Part shown: in pieces, positions 53,255 through 62,423 of the stretch
Layout of the letters: the number at the start of each line of letters is the position of its first letter
How positions within the stretch are numbered: position 1 is the first letter of the stretch
Assembly (NCBI GenBank): GCA_001898335.1
Contig: MKTS01000015.1
Span: 124,001-188,000, forward strand
Length of the DNA: 64,000 nt
DNA from: Mucilaginibacter sp. 44-25
GTDB lineage: Bacteria > Bacteroidota > Bacteroidia > Sphingobacteriales > Sphingobacteriaceae
Direction: 5' to 3'
The notes under the pieces: model-generated
Told to the model about the DNA's origin: nothing
The model's database searches: none
Seen by the model: only the letters and a program-made list of their open reading frames with translations
Translations under genes and position numbers: made by a program

Positions 53255-53785
53255 TTAAAATATTTGGTCCATATCTTTCTTTACGATGGCTGTAGCCAGT
53301 TCATAGGGGTTGTTCTCCAATGTTGCCAGGTGGTTGAGGATGGTTTTGCCCATATCCAGCCCGGTGGCATTGGGCGGCAGGCCCTGCATGGCATTGGTAA
53401 CCAGGTTAATGGTATCATCCTTTATGCGTTTAACAGCGGCCCAGGCCTGGCTGCTCACGTATATTTGCTGGGTAACATTGTGCTGGTACTCGGTGCGTAC
53501 CTCGTTTAATATCATATTATATAATTCGGCAGCACTATATGCGTTTGCATTAAGGCGTATGAGCATGTTGGCAGGGTCAATACGGTCAATAAGCAATACT
53601 GTGCGCTCGTAGGCCTGCAGGCGCAGCGGCAGGGTTTGGTTGCTGATGGCCTTGCGCAGTTCAAGGGCCTGCAGGTTTTGCGCTTTATCCATGTAAGGTT
53701 TAAACAGGTAAAAGGCAATATAGATAACGCCTACACCGGCAATGGTGTATTTTAAAATATCGAACAAATAAGTGTAACTGGCCAT
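53255..53785 (-). CDS. Hypothetical membrane-anchored protein upstream of the mutase gene
   Basis: 176 residues. One helix at about 8-28 is followed by a charged helical region (ALELRKAISNQTLPLRLQAY, YERTVLLIDRIDP, AELYNMILNEVRTEYQHN). It ends 4 bp before the mutase start and is surely co-transcribed. I do not recognise a function; similar proteins occur next to mutase genes in Bacteroidota to my recollection. It may tie the mutase to the membrane, which is speculation. Confidence 0.75.
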   Translation of the reverse strand: MASYTYLFDILKYTIAGVGVIYIAFYLFKPYMDKAQNLQALELRKAISNQTLPLRLQAYERTVLLIDRIDPANMLIRLNANAYSAAELYNMILNEVRTEYQHNVTQQIYVSSQAWAAVKRIKDDTINLVTNAMQGLPPNATGLDMGKTILNHLATLENNPYELATAIVKKDMDQIF

Positions 53786-53849
53786 GTTTGTTTCTGTTAG
53801 GCAGAGGTCATAAATAATGTGGTCGCGACAAAAATCCGTATTTTAGATT

Positions 53850-53857
53850 TATATTTG
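53850..53857 (+). promoter_or_regulatory. -7 element for the A-type Fe-S protein gene
   Basis: TATATTTG matches TAnnTTTG and ends 20 bp before the ATG. Confidence 0.55.
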
Positions 53858-53877
53858 TATAGTTTAATAAAAATAAG

Positions 53878-54231
53878 ATGAGTGCTACTGTTGAAACATT
53901 AACCGCCCCCGTAACTTTTACCGAAGGCGCGGTAAAAGAACTTTATAAATTAAAAGAGCAACAGGAAATTGGCGACGATTTTGGCCTGCGTGTAGGTGTT
54001 GAAGGCGGCGGCTGCTCCGGCATGAACTACGTTTTAGGCTTTGACCAGAAAAAAGACGGCGACCAGGAATATAATATAGAAGGTATACGTGTATTTATGC
54101 ACAAAGCGCATGGCCTGTACCTTGCCGGTATGCAAATAGATTTCCAGGACGGCCTTAACGCCCGCGGCTTCACCTTTAACAACCCTAATGCCGCCAGTAC
54201 CTGTGGCTGCGGTTCATCATTTTCGGTATAA
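53878..54231 (+). CDS. A-type iron-sulfur carrier (HesB/IscA/ErpA family)
   Basis: 117 residues. The three cluster-binding cysteines are present in GGGCSGMNY and at the C-terminal STCGCGSSF (CGC). It carries Fe-S clusters to target enzymes. No sufBCD or isc genes are adjacent. It has its own -7 box and a GC-rich hairpin downstream. Confidence 0.95.
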   Translation: MSATVETLTAPVTFTEGAVKELYKLKEQQEIGDDFGLRVGVEGGGCSGMNYVLGFDQKKDGDQEYNIEGIRVFMHKAHGLYLAGMQIDFQDGLNARGFTFNNPNAASTCGCGSSFSV

Positions 54232-54254
54232 CATTCCAATTGACATATGATATG

Positions 54255-54281
54255 AGAGGCGCCCTTAAACGAGGCGCCTCT
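54255..54281 (+). terminator. Hairpin after the Fe-S carrier gene
   Basis: A 9-bp inverted repeat AGAGGCGCC/GGCGCCTCT with a 9-nt loop; the T-tract is weak. Confidence 0.55.
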
Positions 54282-54432
54282 TGTGTTTACATCAGTGTAA
54301 AAGGTCTTCCGCGACCACAGATCAGGTAGGTAGTGTTGGGATATTTTGATAACTTAAACAAATAAGTCCCGCGCGTGTAACAAAACGGTGTAACCGGTAG
54401 TCAAAAACAGCAAATTCCCTATATTATACATA

Positions 54433-55674
54433 ATGGCCGTTAAAACAAGCCTGCGCGAAAACATTTCCATTGCCCTGCAATCTATTGGCGGTAACCGTTT
54501 ACGCACCTCGCTAACCGCGCTTATTATTGCCATTGGTATTATGGCGCTGGTAGGCATATTAACCGCTATTGAAGGTATAAAGCAATACACCAATGATGCT
54601 TTTGCCGGGCTGGGGGCCAATTCCTTTACTTTACAGAACAGGGGTAGTGGTATCAGCTTTGGTAATGGCGGGCACCGAAAAATTTATCCGTCTATTACCT
54701 ACGCGCAGGCCGAGCGTTTCGATAAGCTGTATAAACTGCCTGCCAAAGTAAGTGTCGACCTTAATGTTACCGGTACCGCTGTAGCCAAGTATAACAGCAT
54801 TAAATCAAACCCTAATATTTCGGTAACCGGCAGTAATGATAATTACCTGGCCATTAAAGGACATAAGCTGGCCTTTGGGCGCAATTTTTCAGCTTCGGAA
54901 CTGGAGCATGGCGCCAACGTCGTGATCGTAGGTGATGAGGTGAAAAAGAAATTGTTTAAGAATGAAGACCCCATCAATAAATCTATTTTGTTGGGCAGTA
55001 ATAAATTTAGGGTTATTGGCGTTGTAGCGTCCAAAGGTAGTAACAGCTTCGGGGGCGATAAATTTTGCATTGTGCCATTGGCCAAAGCCCGTACCATTGC
55101 CGATACTTCCAGAAAACTTTCATACGCTATTACCATCAGCGTGCCAAGCGCCGATGTGCTGGATGCCAGTATAGGCGAGGCTACCTCGCTGATGCGTAAC
55201 ATCAGGGGGCTGCGCATAGGGCAGGATGATAACTTTGAAATTTCACGGAGCGACTCCATACAACAAGAACTTTCAGGCCAAATTACCGGCATGACCGCCG
55301 CCGGCTTCGCCATAGGCATTATTACTTTGCTGGGCGCGGCCATTGGTTTAATGAATATTATGCTGGTTTCGGTAACAGAGCGTACGCGCGAGATCGGCTT
55401 GCGGAAATCAATAGGAGCAACACCGACCGTTATACGCAGGCAGTTCCTGATAGAGGCTATTGTGATATGCCTCATAGGCGGTGTAGGCGGTATTATATTG
55501 GGTATGGCGGTAGGTAATTTAATAGCCGTACAAATTAGCGGGAGTTTTGTAGTGCCATGGTTCTGGCTTTTCGCCGCCATAGCCCTGTGTACCATTATTG
55601 GCCTGTCGTCAGGTTTTTATCCTGCAAAAAAAGCCTCCAGGCTTGATCCTGTTGAAGCTTTGAGATACGAATGA
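54433..55674 (+). CDS. MacB-type ABC transporter permease
   Basis: 413 residues, single-unit form: the first helix at about 25-45 after LRENISIALQSIGGNRLRT, a periplasmic MacB core domain (about 50-285), and three C-terminal helices. The coupling motif ERTREIGLRKSIGATPTVI and the tail YPAKKASRLDPVEALRYE are typical. It needs a separate ATPase (MacB/LolD-like), not found here. Probably exports or extracts a lipid, peptide or lipoprotein. Confidence 0.9.
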   Translation: MAVKTSLRENISIALQSIGGNRLRTSLTALIIAIGIMALVGILTAIEGIKQYTNDAFAGLGANSFTLQNRGSGISFGNGGHRKIYPSITYAQAERFDKLYKLPAKVSVDLNVTGTAVAKYNSIKSNPNISVTGSNDNYLAIKGHKLAFGRNFSASELEHGANVVIVGDEVKKKLFKNEDPINKSILLGSNKFRVIGVVASKGSNSFGGDKFCIVPLAKARTIADTSRKLSYAITISVPSADVLDASIGEATSLMRNIRGLRIGQDDNFEISRSDSIQQELSGQITGMTAAGFAIGIITLLGAAIGLMNIMLVSVTERTREIGLRKSIGATPTVIRRQFLIEAIVICLIGGVGGIILGMAVGNLIAVQISGSFVVPWFWLFAAIALCTIIGLSSGFYPAKKASRLDPVEALRYE

Positions 55675-55779
55675 TTTGATTTTAGATTTGGGGATTTTAG
55701 ATTTACGATTTCATAATGCGCAGACATTTGTTATCGTAAAAATCCTTGTTTTATCTCTGATGATAGATTATAGAGTTAC

Positions 55780-55819
55780 AAAAAGAAATGCCACTTGTGA
55801 TCAAGCGGCATTTCTTTTT
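55780..55819. terminator. Bidirectional terminator
   Basis: A 13-bp stem AAAAAGAAATGCC/GGCATTTCTTTTT with a further CTTG/CAAG pairing inside, between two convergent genes. Confidence 0.8.
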
Positions 55820-55821
55820 AT

Positions 55822-55889
55822 CATCTGCACATCTGAAATCTGCACATTTAAAATCTGCATATCTGCACATCTGAAATCTGCATATCTAC
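55822..55889. repeat. Tandem-like ATCTGCACATCTGAAATC stutter array
   Basis: The string CATCTGCACATCTGAAATCT recurs with small changes across 68 bp, reaching the stop codon of the cpsB-like gene. An inverted relative is at 8757-8787. A second stutter (GATTTTAGATTT) lies at 55676-55712. Confidence 0.65.
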
Positions 55890-56629
55890 AAAGTACTGTT
55901 CTTTAATGGGTAATTAGTTAGGAGTTTTTCCAGGTAAGGCGTTTGCAGCGCCTTTTCAAAAGCGGCGGCATGGCGAGGGTGGTGCATGTCGCTTGAAATA
56001 AAGTCAACAATATCGGCATCCACCATTTGCTCGGCCTTTTTTTGTACGTGCTTACCGTAGTAACCCGTAAGCGATATGGTGTTCAGCTGCAGATCGCAGC
56101 CCCAGCTTTTCAGGTTCTGCATCTGTTCAATGCTCATATAGCTGTACCTTTCGGGGTGGGCCAGGATGGGTTTATAATCCATCTCGCGCATCTTTTCTAT
56201 TACCGGTATCACGTTTGGCGGCTGGTTAATGAATGAAAGTTCAAACAGCACATGGTTGTCGCCCATGGTCATTACTTTTCTGTCTGTTACCCTTTTTTCA
56301 AAAGTCTCATCAAAGTAATGTTCGGCGGCGGCGGTAATAACAATATCAATCTGCTGCCTAACCAGCTCTTCTCTCAATATGGCAAGCGCGTTATTGATGC
56401 TATCGGCATCGTTACGGTAAAAATCAATCATGATATGGGGCGTGGCTATGATCCTTTTTATACCCAGCTCCATCATTTTTTTGATGAGTACAATTGATTC
56501 TTCGGGCGTTTGTGCCCCATCATCAATGCCCGGTAAGACATGTGAGTGCATGTCTACGCCAATGCTGCTGTAACTAAGGTTGCTAATTCTTTCGGGCTGC
56601 GCTTGCTTCTTCTTAAATAATCCAAACAT
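55886..56629 (-). CDS. CpsB/YwqE-type protein-tyrosine phosphatase (PHP fold)
   Basis: 247 residues. PHP metal motifs are visible: DMHSHVLPGIDDG at the start, IATPHIM, FELSF, ILAHPERYSYM and SSDMHHPRHA. The family dephosphorylates BY-kinases controlling capsule and exopolysaccharide chain length. It is the last gene of the nucleotide-sugar operon, 2 bp after rfbB, which fits an exopolysaccharide role. Confidence 0.92.
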   Translation of the reverse strand: MFGLFKKKQAQPERISNLSYSSIGVDMHSHVLPGIDDGAQTPEESIVLIKKMMELGIKRIIATPHIMIDFYRNDADSINNALAILREELVRQQIDIVITAAAEHYFDETFEKRVTDRKVMTMGDNHVLFELSFINQPPNVIPVIEKMREMDYKPILAHPERYSYMSIEQMQNLKSWGCDLQLNTISLTGYYGKHVQKKAEQMVDADIVDFISSDMHHPRHAAAFEKALQTPYLEKLLTNYPLKNSTL

Positions 56630-56631
56630 CT

Positions 56632-57684
56632 CTATCGGTTAGCGTACTGCTCGTTGTAATAATCCTGGTAATGCCCGCTGGTTACATCATTAAGCCACTC
56701 CTCATTGTCCAGGTACCAGTCAACGGTTTTCTCCAGGCCCTGTTCAAAGGTAATGGATGGCTCCCAACCCAGTTCGTTCTTTAGCTTGGTAGCATCAATA
56801 GCATACCTGAGGTCGTGGCCGGCGCGGTCTGTTACAAAGGTAATGAGTTTAGCCGATTCGCCTTCCGCGCGGTTCAACTTGCGGTCGAGTATACTGCATA
56901 ACAGGCGAATAAGGTCAATGTTTTTCCACTCGTTGTGGCCGCCTATGTTGTATGTATCACCGGCTTTAGCTTTATGGAATATCACATCAATGGCGCGTGC
57001 ATGGTCTTCTACCCACAGCCAGTCGCGCACGTTCTCGCCTTTGCCGTAAACAGGCACCGGTTTGTTCTGGGTGATGTTATGGATAGCCAGTGGTATCAGT
57101 TTTTCAGGAAAATGGTACGAGCCATAGTTGTTTGAGCAGTTGGATGTAACGGTGTTAAGGCCGTAAGTATCATGGTAGGCGCGTACAAAATGGTCTGACC
57201 CTGCTTTAGAGGCCGAGTAGGGTGAGTGCGGGTCATAAGCCGTGGTTTCGGTAAACATATCTGTTTCGCCCAGCGTGCCGTACACCTCATCGGTAGATAC
57301 GTGGTAGAAACGCTTGTTTTCGTAATGGCCCTTCCACAGGTTTTTGGCCGCGTTAAGCAGGTTTACGGTGCCCACCACATTGGTCATCACAAATTCCAGC
57401 GGGTTGGTAATGGAGCGGTCCACGTGCGATTCTGCTGCCAGGTGTATAACCGCGTCCGGTTTTTCCTGCTCAAAAAGGTTGTTGATAAACGCGATGTCAA
57501 CAATGTCGCCTTTTACAAAGCGATAGTTAGGCGCATGTTCGATATCCTTTAGGTTGGCCAGGTTACCGGCGTAGGTAAGTTTATCCAGGTTAATGATCTG
57601 ATAATCGGGATAGTTTGTTACAAAACGCCTTACTACATGCGAGCCTATAAAGCCTGCGCCGCCGGTAATGATAATTTTTTTCAT
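56632..57684 (-). CDS. rfbB: dTDP-glucose 4,6-dehydratase
   Basis: 350 residues from ATG 57684 (MKKIIITGGAGFIGSHVVRRF). Extended SDR: GGAGFIGS for NAD, the STDEVYG active-site loop, YSASKAGSDH with the YxxxK pair, and NCSNNYG. It makes dTDP-4-keto-6-deoxyglucose, precursor of rhamnose and other deoxysugars. rfbA, C and D are not here. It lies between galE (17 bp gap) and the cpsB-like gene. Confidence 0.95.
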   Translation of the reverse strand: MKKIIITGGAGFIGSHVVRRFVTNYPDYQIINLDKLTYAGNLANLKDIEHAPNYRFVKGDIVDIAFINNLFEQEKPDAVIHLAAESHVDRSITNPLEFVMTNVVGTVNLLNAAKNLWKGHYENKRFYHVSTDEVYGTLGETDMFTETTAYDPHSPYSASKAGSDHFVRAYHDTYGLNTVTSNCSNNYGSYHFPEKLIPLAIHNITQNKPVPVYGKGENVRDWLWVEDHARAIDVIFHKAKAGDTYNIGGHNEWKNIDLIRLLCSILDRKLNRAEGESAKLITFVTDRAGHDLRYAIDATKLKNELGWEPSITFEQGLEKTVDWYLDNEEWLNDVTSGHYQDYYNEQYANR

Positions 57685-57701
57685 GGTATACAGCTCAATT
57701 T

Positions 57702-58721
57702 TTAAAGCGGATTGGCCGCTATATATTGTTCCCATGCCCAGGCAGATGCCATCATGGTGTTCAGGTCAAGCTCGGCTTTCCAGTTCAGCTTTTCGGCAGA
57801 TTTTGTAACGTCGCCCCAAACCTGTTCTACGTCGCCTTCGCGTTTAGGCCCTATCTGGTAGTTCAGCTTTACGCCGGTAGCCTGCTCAAAAGCGTTGATA
57901 ACCTCTAATACCGATGAACCCGTACCCGTACCGATGTTAAACACATCATAACCTTTAAAGCTTGCTGTTTCCATCAGTTTTAAAGCCGCTACGTGCGCTT
58001 TGGCCAGGTCAACTACGTGTATATAATCGCGTATGCAGCTACCATCGGGCGTGTTGTACGTATCGCCGAACACGGTGATCTTTTCGCGTTTGCCAATGGC
58101 GGTTTGCGTAATAAAAGGCACCAGGTTTTGCGGCACGCCGTTAGGCAGCTCGCCTATCAGTGCGGTTTCATGCGCGCCTACCGGGTTAAAATAACGCAGG
58201 GCAATTACATTGAACTTGCTGCCCGCGGCTACCGTATCGCGCAGTATCTCTTCGGCAATTTGTTTGGTATTGCCATAGGGCGATTCGGCGGTTTTTACCG
58301 GTGCATCCTCCGTTACCGGCAATACATCCGGCTGGCCGTATACCGTACAGCTTGATGAGAAAACAAAGTTAAGCGGCTTGTGGCCGTATAACCTTAAGAG
58401 GTTAATAAGCGAATAAAAGTTATTGTAATAGTATTTTAGCGGGTTCTGCACCGATTCGCCCACCGCTTTTGAAGCGGCGAAATGGATAATGCCGCCAATG
58501 TCAGGCTCGTCCTGTATCAGTTTACTTACCGCATTTTCATCGCAAAGGTTCAGCTCATGAAATACGGGTGTAAAGCCCAGTATTTTAGTTAGCTGGTCTA
58601 ATATTTTAATGTTTGAGTTGGATAGGTCGTCAACTATTACAGGGTCGTAACCCGCGTTAACCAATTCAACCACAGTGTGCGAGCCAATAAAGCCTAAACC
58701 GCCGGTAACTAAAATCTTCAT
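57702..58721 (-). CDS. galE: UDP-glucose 4-epimerase
   Basis: 339 residues from ATG 58721 (MKILVTGGLGFIGSHTVVEL). The NAD loop is GGLGFIGSH; the catalytic SSSCTVYG serine/threonine region and YGNTKQIAEE (YxxxK) are present, as is the RYFNPVGAH motif typical of GalE. It interconverts UDP-glucose and UDP-galactose. Part of the sugar-nucleotide operon; the 70-bp gap after the UDP-xylose synthase gene contains a small hairpin (58735-58757). Confidence 0.95.
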   Translation of the reverse strand: MKILVTGGLGFIGSHTVVELVNAGYDPVIVDDLSNSNIKILDQLTKILGFTPVFHELNLCDENAVSKLIQDEPDIGGIIHFAASKAVGESVQNPLKYYYNNFYSLINLLRLYGHKPLNFVFSSSCTVYGQPDVLPVTEDAPVKTAESPYGNTKQIAEEILRDTVAAGSKFNVIALRYFNPVGAHETALIGELPNGVPQNLVPFITQTAIGKREKITVFGDTYNTPDGSCIRDYIHVVDLAKAHVAALKLMETASFKGYDVFNIGTGTGSSVLEVINAFEQATGVKLNYQIGPKREGDVEQVWGDVTKSAEKLNWKAELDLNTMMASAWAWEQYIAANPL

Positions 58722-58791
58722 TCGATAGTGTTTTTTAACCGTCAAAATAACGGTTAATTTTGCGCTTTACAAAATTATTTGCCCAGCGCTA

Positions 58792-59772
58792 TTATTTGTT
58801 GTAATACGTAAAGTCCTTATGTTTTATTTCGTGCTCCGGTAACGATTTAAAGTATTCATAAGTGATCTTTAAACCCTCTGCCCTTGCTACTTTAGGTTCC
58901 CAGCCTAATATAGCCCTGGCTTTGGTAATATCCGGCCTGCGCTGCTTAGGATCATCTGTAGGCAGGGGCAGGCTGATCATTTCCTGATCGGTACCGGTAA
59001 GCTTAATAATTTCCTCACCAAATTCACGTATGGTGATCTCATCCGGGTTGCCTATGTTCATTGGCTGCGCATAATCGCTAAACAGCAAACGATAAATACC
59101 TTCAATCAGATCGTCAACATAGCAGAATGAGCGGGTTTGTGAGCCATCGCCAAACATGGTTAGCGGCTCGCCGCGTAAAGCCTGGCCAATAAAGGCAGGC
59201 AGCACACGGCCATCATTCAGGCGCATACGCGGGCCGTAGGTATTAAATATACGTACAATACGGGTTTCCAAACCGTGGAAGGTATGGTAAGCCATGGTGA
59301 TAGATTCCTGAAAACGCTTGGCCTCATCATATACTCCGCGCGGGCCAACCGTATTTACGTTACCCCAATATTCTTCGGGCTGCGGGTTAACAGTAGGGTC
59401 GCCGTATATCTCTGATGTGGACGCGATAAGCATACGCGCGTTTTTAGCACGAGCCAACCCCAGCAGGTTATGCGTACCCAGTGAGCCTACCTTTAAGGTT
59501 TGGATAGGGATCTTCAGGTAATCAATAGGGCTGGCCGGTGAGGCAAAGTGCAATATGTAATGCAGCTCACCAGGTACATGCACAAATTTGGAAACATCAT
59601 GGTTATAAAACTCGAAGTTCTCCAGTTTAAACAGATGCTCAATGTTGCGCAGGTCGCCGGTAATGAGGTTATCCATGCCGATAACATGGAAATCCTCTTT
59701 GATGAACCTATCGCAAAGGTGCGAGCCTAAAAAGCCTGCCGCACCTGTAATTAATACTCTTTTACGCGCCAT
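58792..59772 (-). CDS. UDP-glucuronate decarboxylase (UDP-xylose synthase)
   Basis: 326 residues, extended SDR. NAD loop GAAGFLGSH; the STSEIYGDP loop, YDEAKRFQE (YxxxK) and RIFNTYGPRM are all typical of UXS enzymes. It oxidises and decarboxylates UDP-glucuronate to UDP-xylose. The start overlaps the ugd stop by one base (TAATG), and ugd supplies its substrate, so function and context agree. Confidence 0.93.
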   Translation of the reverse strand: MARKRVLITGAAGFLGSHLCDRFIKEDFHVIGMDNLITGDLRNIEHLFKLENFEFYNHDVSKFVHVPGELHYILHFASPASPIDYLKIPIQTLKVGSLGTHNLLGLARAKNARMLIASTSEIYGDPTVNPQPEEYWGNVNTVGPRGVYDEAKRFQESITMAYHTFHGLETRIVRIFNTYGPRMRLNDGRVLPAFIGQALRGEPLTMFGDGSQTRSFCYVDDLIEGIYRLLFSDYAQPMNIGNPDEITIREFGEEIIKLTGTDQEMISLPLPTDDPKQRRPDITKARAILGWEPKVARAEGLKITYEYFKSLPEHEIKHKDFTYYNK

Positions 59773-61082
59773 TAGCTAATGATTTTACGTCCGATACTGT
59801 TATAGTAAAAACCTAAGTCGACCATCTTTTGCAGGTCGTACAGGTTACGGCCGTCAAAAATCACCTTGCTTGGCAGCAGTTCCGCTAAGCGGTCAAAATC
59901 AGGGGTACGGAAAACCGACCATTCTGTAACGATCAGTAACGCGTCGGCTTTGTTAAGCGCTTCATACTGGTCGGCAGCATAGTTGATCTTATCGCCAAGC
60001 AATGCTTTTACATTGTTCATGCCTTCCGGGTCATATACGGTAACGGTTGCACCGGCGGCAAGCAGTTCATCAATAATATACAGAGCGGGTGCTTCGCGTA
60101 TATCATCCGTTTCGGGCTTAAATGCAAGGCCCCACATGGCAAAATGTTTGCCGCTTAAATTGTCTTTGTAATACTTTTTAAGTTTTTGTACCAGTACCTT
60201 TTTCTGTATCTCGTTAACTTCCATTACCGAGTTAAGGATTTTAAAGTCGTACTGGTTTTCTTCTGACGATTTGGCCAGCGCCTGCACATCCTTAGGGAAG
60301 CAGCTGCCGCCGTAACCAATACCCGAGAACAGGAAGCGGTTACCAATGCGGTTATCCGAACCAATACCGCGGCGTACCATATCCACATCGGCGCCCACCA
60401 GCTCGCACAGGTTGGCTATCTCGTTCATGAAAGATATTTTGGTAGCCAGGAAAGAGTTTGCAGCGTATTTGGTAAGCTCTGACGAACGCTCATCCATAAA
60501 AATAACAGGGTTACCCTGGCGTACATAAGGCGCGTAAAGTTCGCCCATCAGTTTGCGTGCGCGCTCATCAGTAGTACCTACTACCACACGGTCGGGTTTC
60601 ATAAAGTCGTCAACGGCAACACCCTCGCGTAAAAACTCGGGGTTTGATACCACCGCGCATTCAATATTGGTGTTTTCTTTAATTACCGCTTTTACTTTAT
60701 CGGCTGTACCTACAGGTACGGTTGATTTGGTGACGATCACCTTATAATCTGTAACCAGTTTAGCTATGTCTTTTGCCGCGCCCAGCACGTAGCTCAGGTC
60801 GGCAGATCCATCACCTCCCGGAGGAGTAGGCAGCGCCAGGAAAATAATTTCCGCGTGGGCAATGGCATCAGCAAGCACGCTGGTAAACAGCAAACGCTTC
60901 TGACTGATGTTGCGATGGAAAAGTAATTCGAGTCCCGGTTCGTAAATAGGGACCTTACCTTCCTGCATCATTTTAACTTTTTGTTCGTTAATGTCAACGC
61001 AGGTAACCTGGTTACCGGTTTCTGCCAGGCAAGTACCGGTCACCAGCCCAACATAGCCTGTGCCTACTACAGCAATTTTCAT
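59772..61082 (-). CDS. ugd: UDP-glucose 6-dehydrogenase
   Basis: 436 residues. N-terminal NAD domain (MKIAVVGTGYVGLVTGTCLA), the catalytic cysteine in GIGYGGSCFPKDVQAL, and a C-terminal UDP-binding domain (FKPETDDIREAPAL). It oxidises UDP-glucose twice to UDP-glucuronate. It is the first gene of a five-gene minus-strand operon and is divergent from waaA. Confidence 0.96.
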   Translation of the reverse strand: MKIAVVGTGYVGLVTGTCLAETGNQVTCVDINEQKVKMMQEGKVPIYEPGLELLFHRNISQKRLLFTSVLADAIAHAEIIFLALPTPPGGDGSADLSYVLGAAKDIAKLVTDYKVIVTKSTVPVGTADKVKAVIKENTNIECAVVSNPEFLREGVAVDDFMKPDRVVVGTTDERARKLMGELYAPYVRQGNPVIFMDERSSELTKYAANSFLATKISFMNEIANLCELVGADVDMVRRGIGSDNRIGNRFLFSGIGYGGSCFPKDVQALAKSSEENQYDFKILNSVMEVNEIQKKVLVQKLKKYYKDNLSGKHFAMWGLAFKPETDDIREAPALYIIDELLAAGATVTVYDPEGMNNVKALLGDKINYAADQYEALNKADALLIVTEWSVFRTPDFDRLAELLPSKVIFDGRNLYDLQKMVDLGFYYNSIGRKIIS

Positions 61083-61144
61083 AGCTTATTTATGTTATTA
61101 TGTTACTTTTATACCCGACGAAGATAATACTATTACCATAAAAA

Positions 61145-62359
61145 ATGGTTTTCATTTACAACATCGGAATTCATTTATACTCTCTAATAGTACGTTTGGT
61201 TTCTCTTTATAAAAATAAAGCCAAACTATGGATAAATGGCCGTAAGCACCAGCAAATATCCGCTTTAGAATCGAGCATTTGGTTCCATTTTGCATCCCTG
61301 GGCGAATTTGAACAGGGAAGGCCGGTTCTGGAGGCAATAAGGGCACAGTATCCGCTTCAAAAAATTGTGGTAACTTTTTTCTCGCCCTCCGGCTACGAGC
61401 CCAGAAAGAACACGCCCCTTGCCGATGCTGTGTATTATTTGCCCCTTGATACGGCGGCCAATGCCCAACAGTTCATCAGCACCATTAGGCCGCAAATGGC
61501 CATTTTTACCAAGTATGAGTACTGGTACCACTTTTTTAACGAGTTACACGGGCAGCATATACCATTATATATCATATCGGGCATCTTTAGACCCGGGCAG
61601 GTTTTTTTTAAATGGTACGGTGGCCTGCACCGTAAAATGGTCAAAATGGTTACCTGGTTTTTTTTGCAGGATGCGCAATCGAAACAACTGCTGCACGATA
61701 TTGGGGTAACCAATATAACCCTAAGCGGCGATACCCGGTTTGACAGGGTGTGGGCCAACGCACAGCAGCCAAAACATTTACCCGAGATTGAAAACTTTAA
61801 AGCAGGCCAAAAACTGTTTATTGCCGGCAGTACCTGGCCGCAGGACGAGCAGCTAATTGCCAACCTTATAACCCAACACCCCGACTGGAAATTCATTATT
61901 GCCCCGCATGAAGTAGGGGAAGATAAGATCAATTTGCTAATGAGCTTGCTGCCAGCGGATAAGACCCTGAAATTTTCACAGATCTCTGATCTTCAATCTC
62001 TAACCTCTAATCTCATAATTGACAACATCGGCATGCTTTCCTCGCTGTACCAATATGCCGATATAGCCTACATAGGCGGTGGTTTTGGCGCAGGTATACA
62101 TAATACGCTGGAGGCGGCGGCTTTTGGCATGCCGGTGATCTTTGGGCCTAAGTATGATAAGTTTAAGGAAGCTAAAGACTTGGTAGCGTTAAAAGCGGGC
62201 TTCAGTATAAGTACCCGGGAAGAACTGGAACTGGTTGCCGGTAATTTCATGCGCAACGAGCAGGAAAGGCTCACGGCGGCAAACATGGCCAAAGAGTATG
62301 TAAAAAGCAACGTTGGCGCTACACAGACCATAATGGATTATTTAGTAAAGCGGCACTAA
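61145..62359 (+). CDS. waaA: 3-deoxy-D-manno-octulosonate (Kdo) transferase with in-frame heptamer repeat
   Basis: 404 residues. GT30 features: an N-terminal membrane anchor, FHFASLGEFEQGRPVLEAI with the catalytic Glu, TKYEYWYHF, and IGGGFGAGIHNTLEAAAFGMPVIFGP near the C-terminus. It transfers Kdo onto lipid IVA in lipopolysaccharide assembly. Bases 61982-62016 are five ATCTCTA-like heptamers, translated around QISDLQSLTSNL just before IIDNIGML; this segment is a repeat inserted in a loop between domains. Confidence 0.93.
   Translation: MVFIYNIGIHLYSLIVRLVSLYKNKAKLWINGRKHQQISALESSIWFHFASLGEFEQGRPVLEAIRAQYPLQKIVVTFFSPSGYEPRKNTPLADAVYYLPLDTAANAQQFISTIRPQMAIFTKYEYWYHFFNELHGQHIPLYIISGIFRPGQVFFKWYGGLHRKMVKMVTWFFLQDAQSKQLLHDIGVTNITLSGDTRFDRVWANAQQPKHLPEIENFKAGQKLFIAGSTWPQDEQLIANLITQHPDWKFIIAPHEVGEDKINLLMSLLPADKTLKFSQISDLQSLTSNLIIDNIGMLSSLYQYADIAYIGGGFGAGIHNTLEAAAFGMPVIFGPKYDKFKEAKDLVALKAGFSISTREELELVAGNFMRNEQERLTAANMAKEYVKSNVGATQTIMDYLVKRH
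61982..62016. repeat. ATCTCTA heptamer array inside waaA
   Basis: Units ATCTCTG, ATCTTCA, ATCTCTA, ACCTCTA, ATCTCAT in tandem, total 35 nt, in frame. The same heptamer is repeated in the blaI/M56 gap. Confidence 0.7.
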
Positions 62360-62423
62360 TTACGGGCACAGTTTAATTCGTATTACGGGCAATTCACTAA
62401 CATTTTCTTAATATTGCCCACCT

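Noticed and set aside
55822..55889. CRISPR array
   Set aside because: Units are short, imperfect and without unique spacers, and there are no cas genes.
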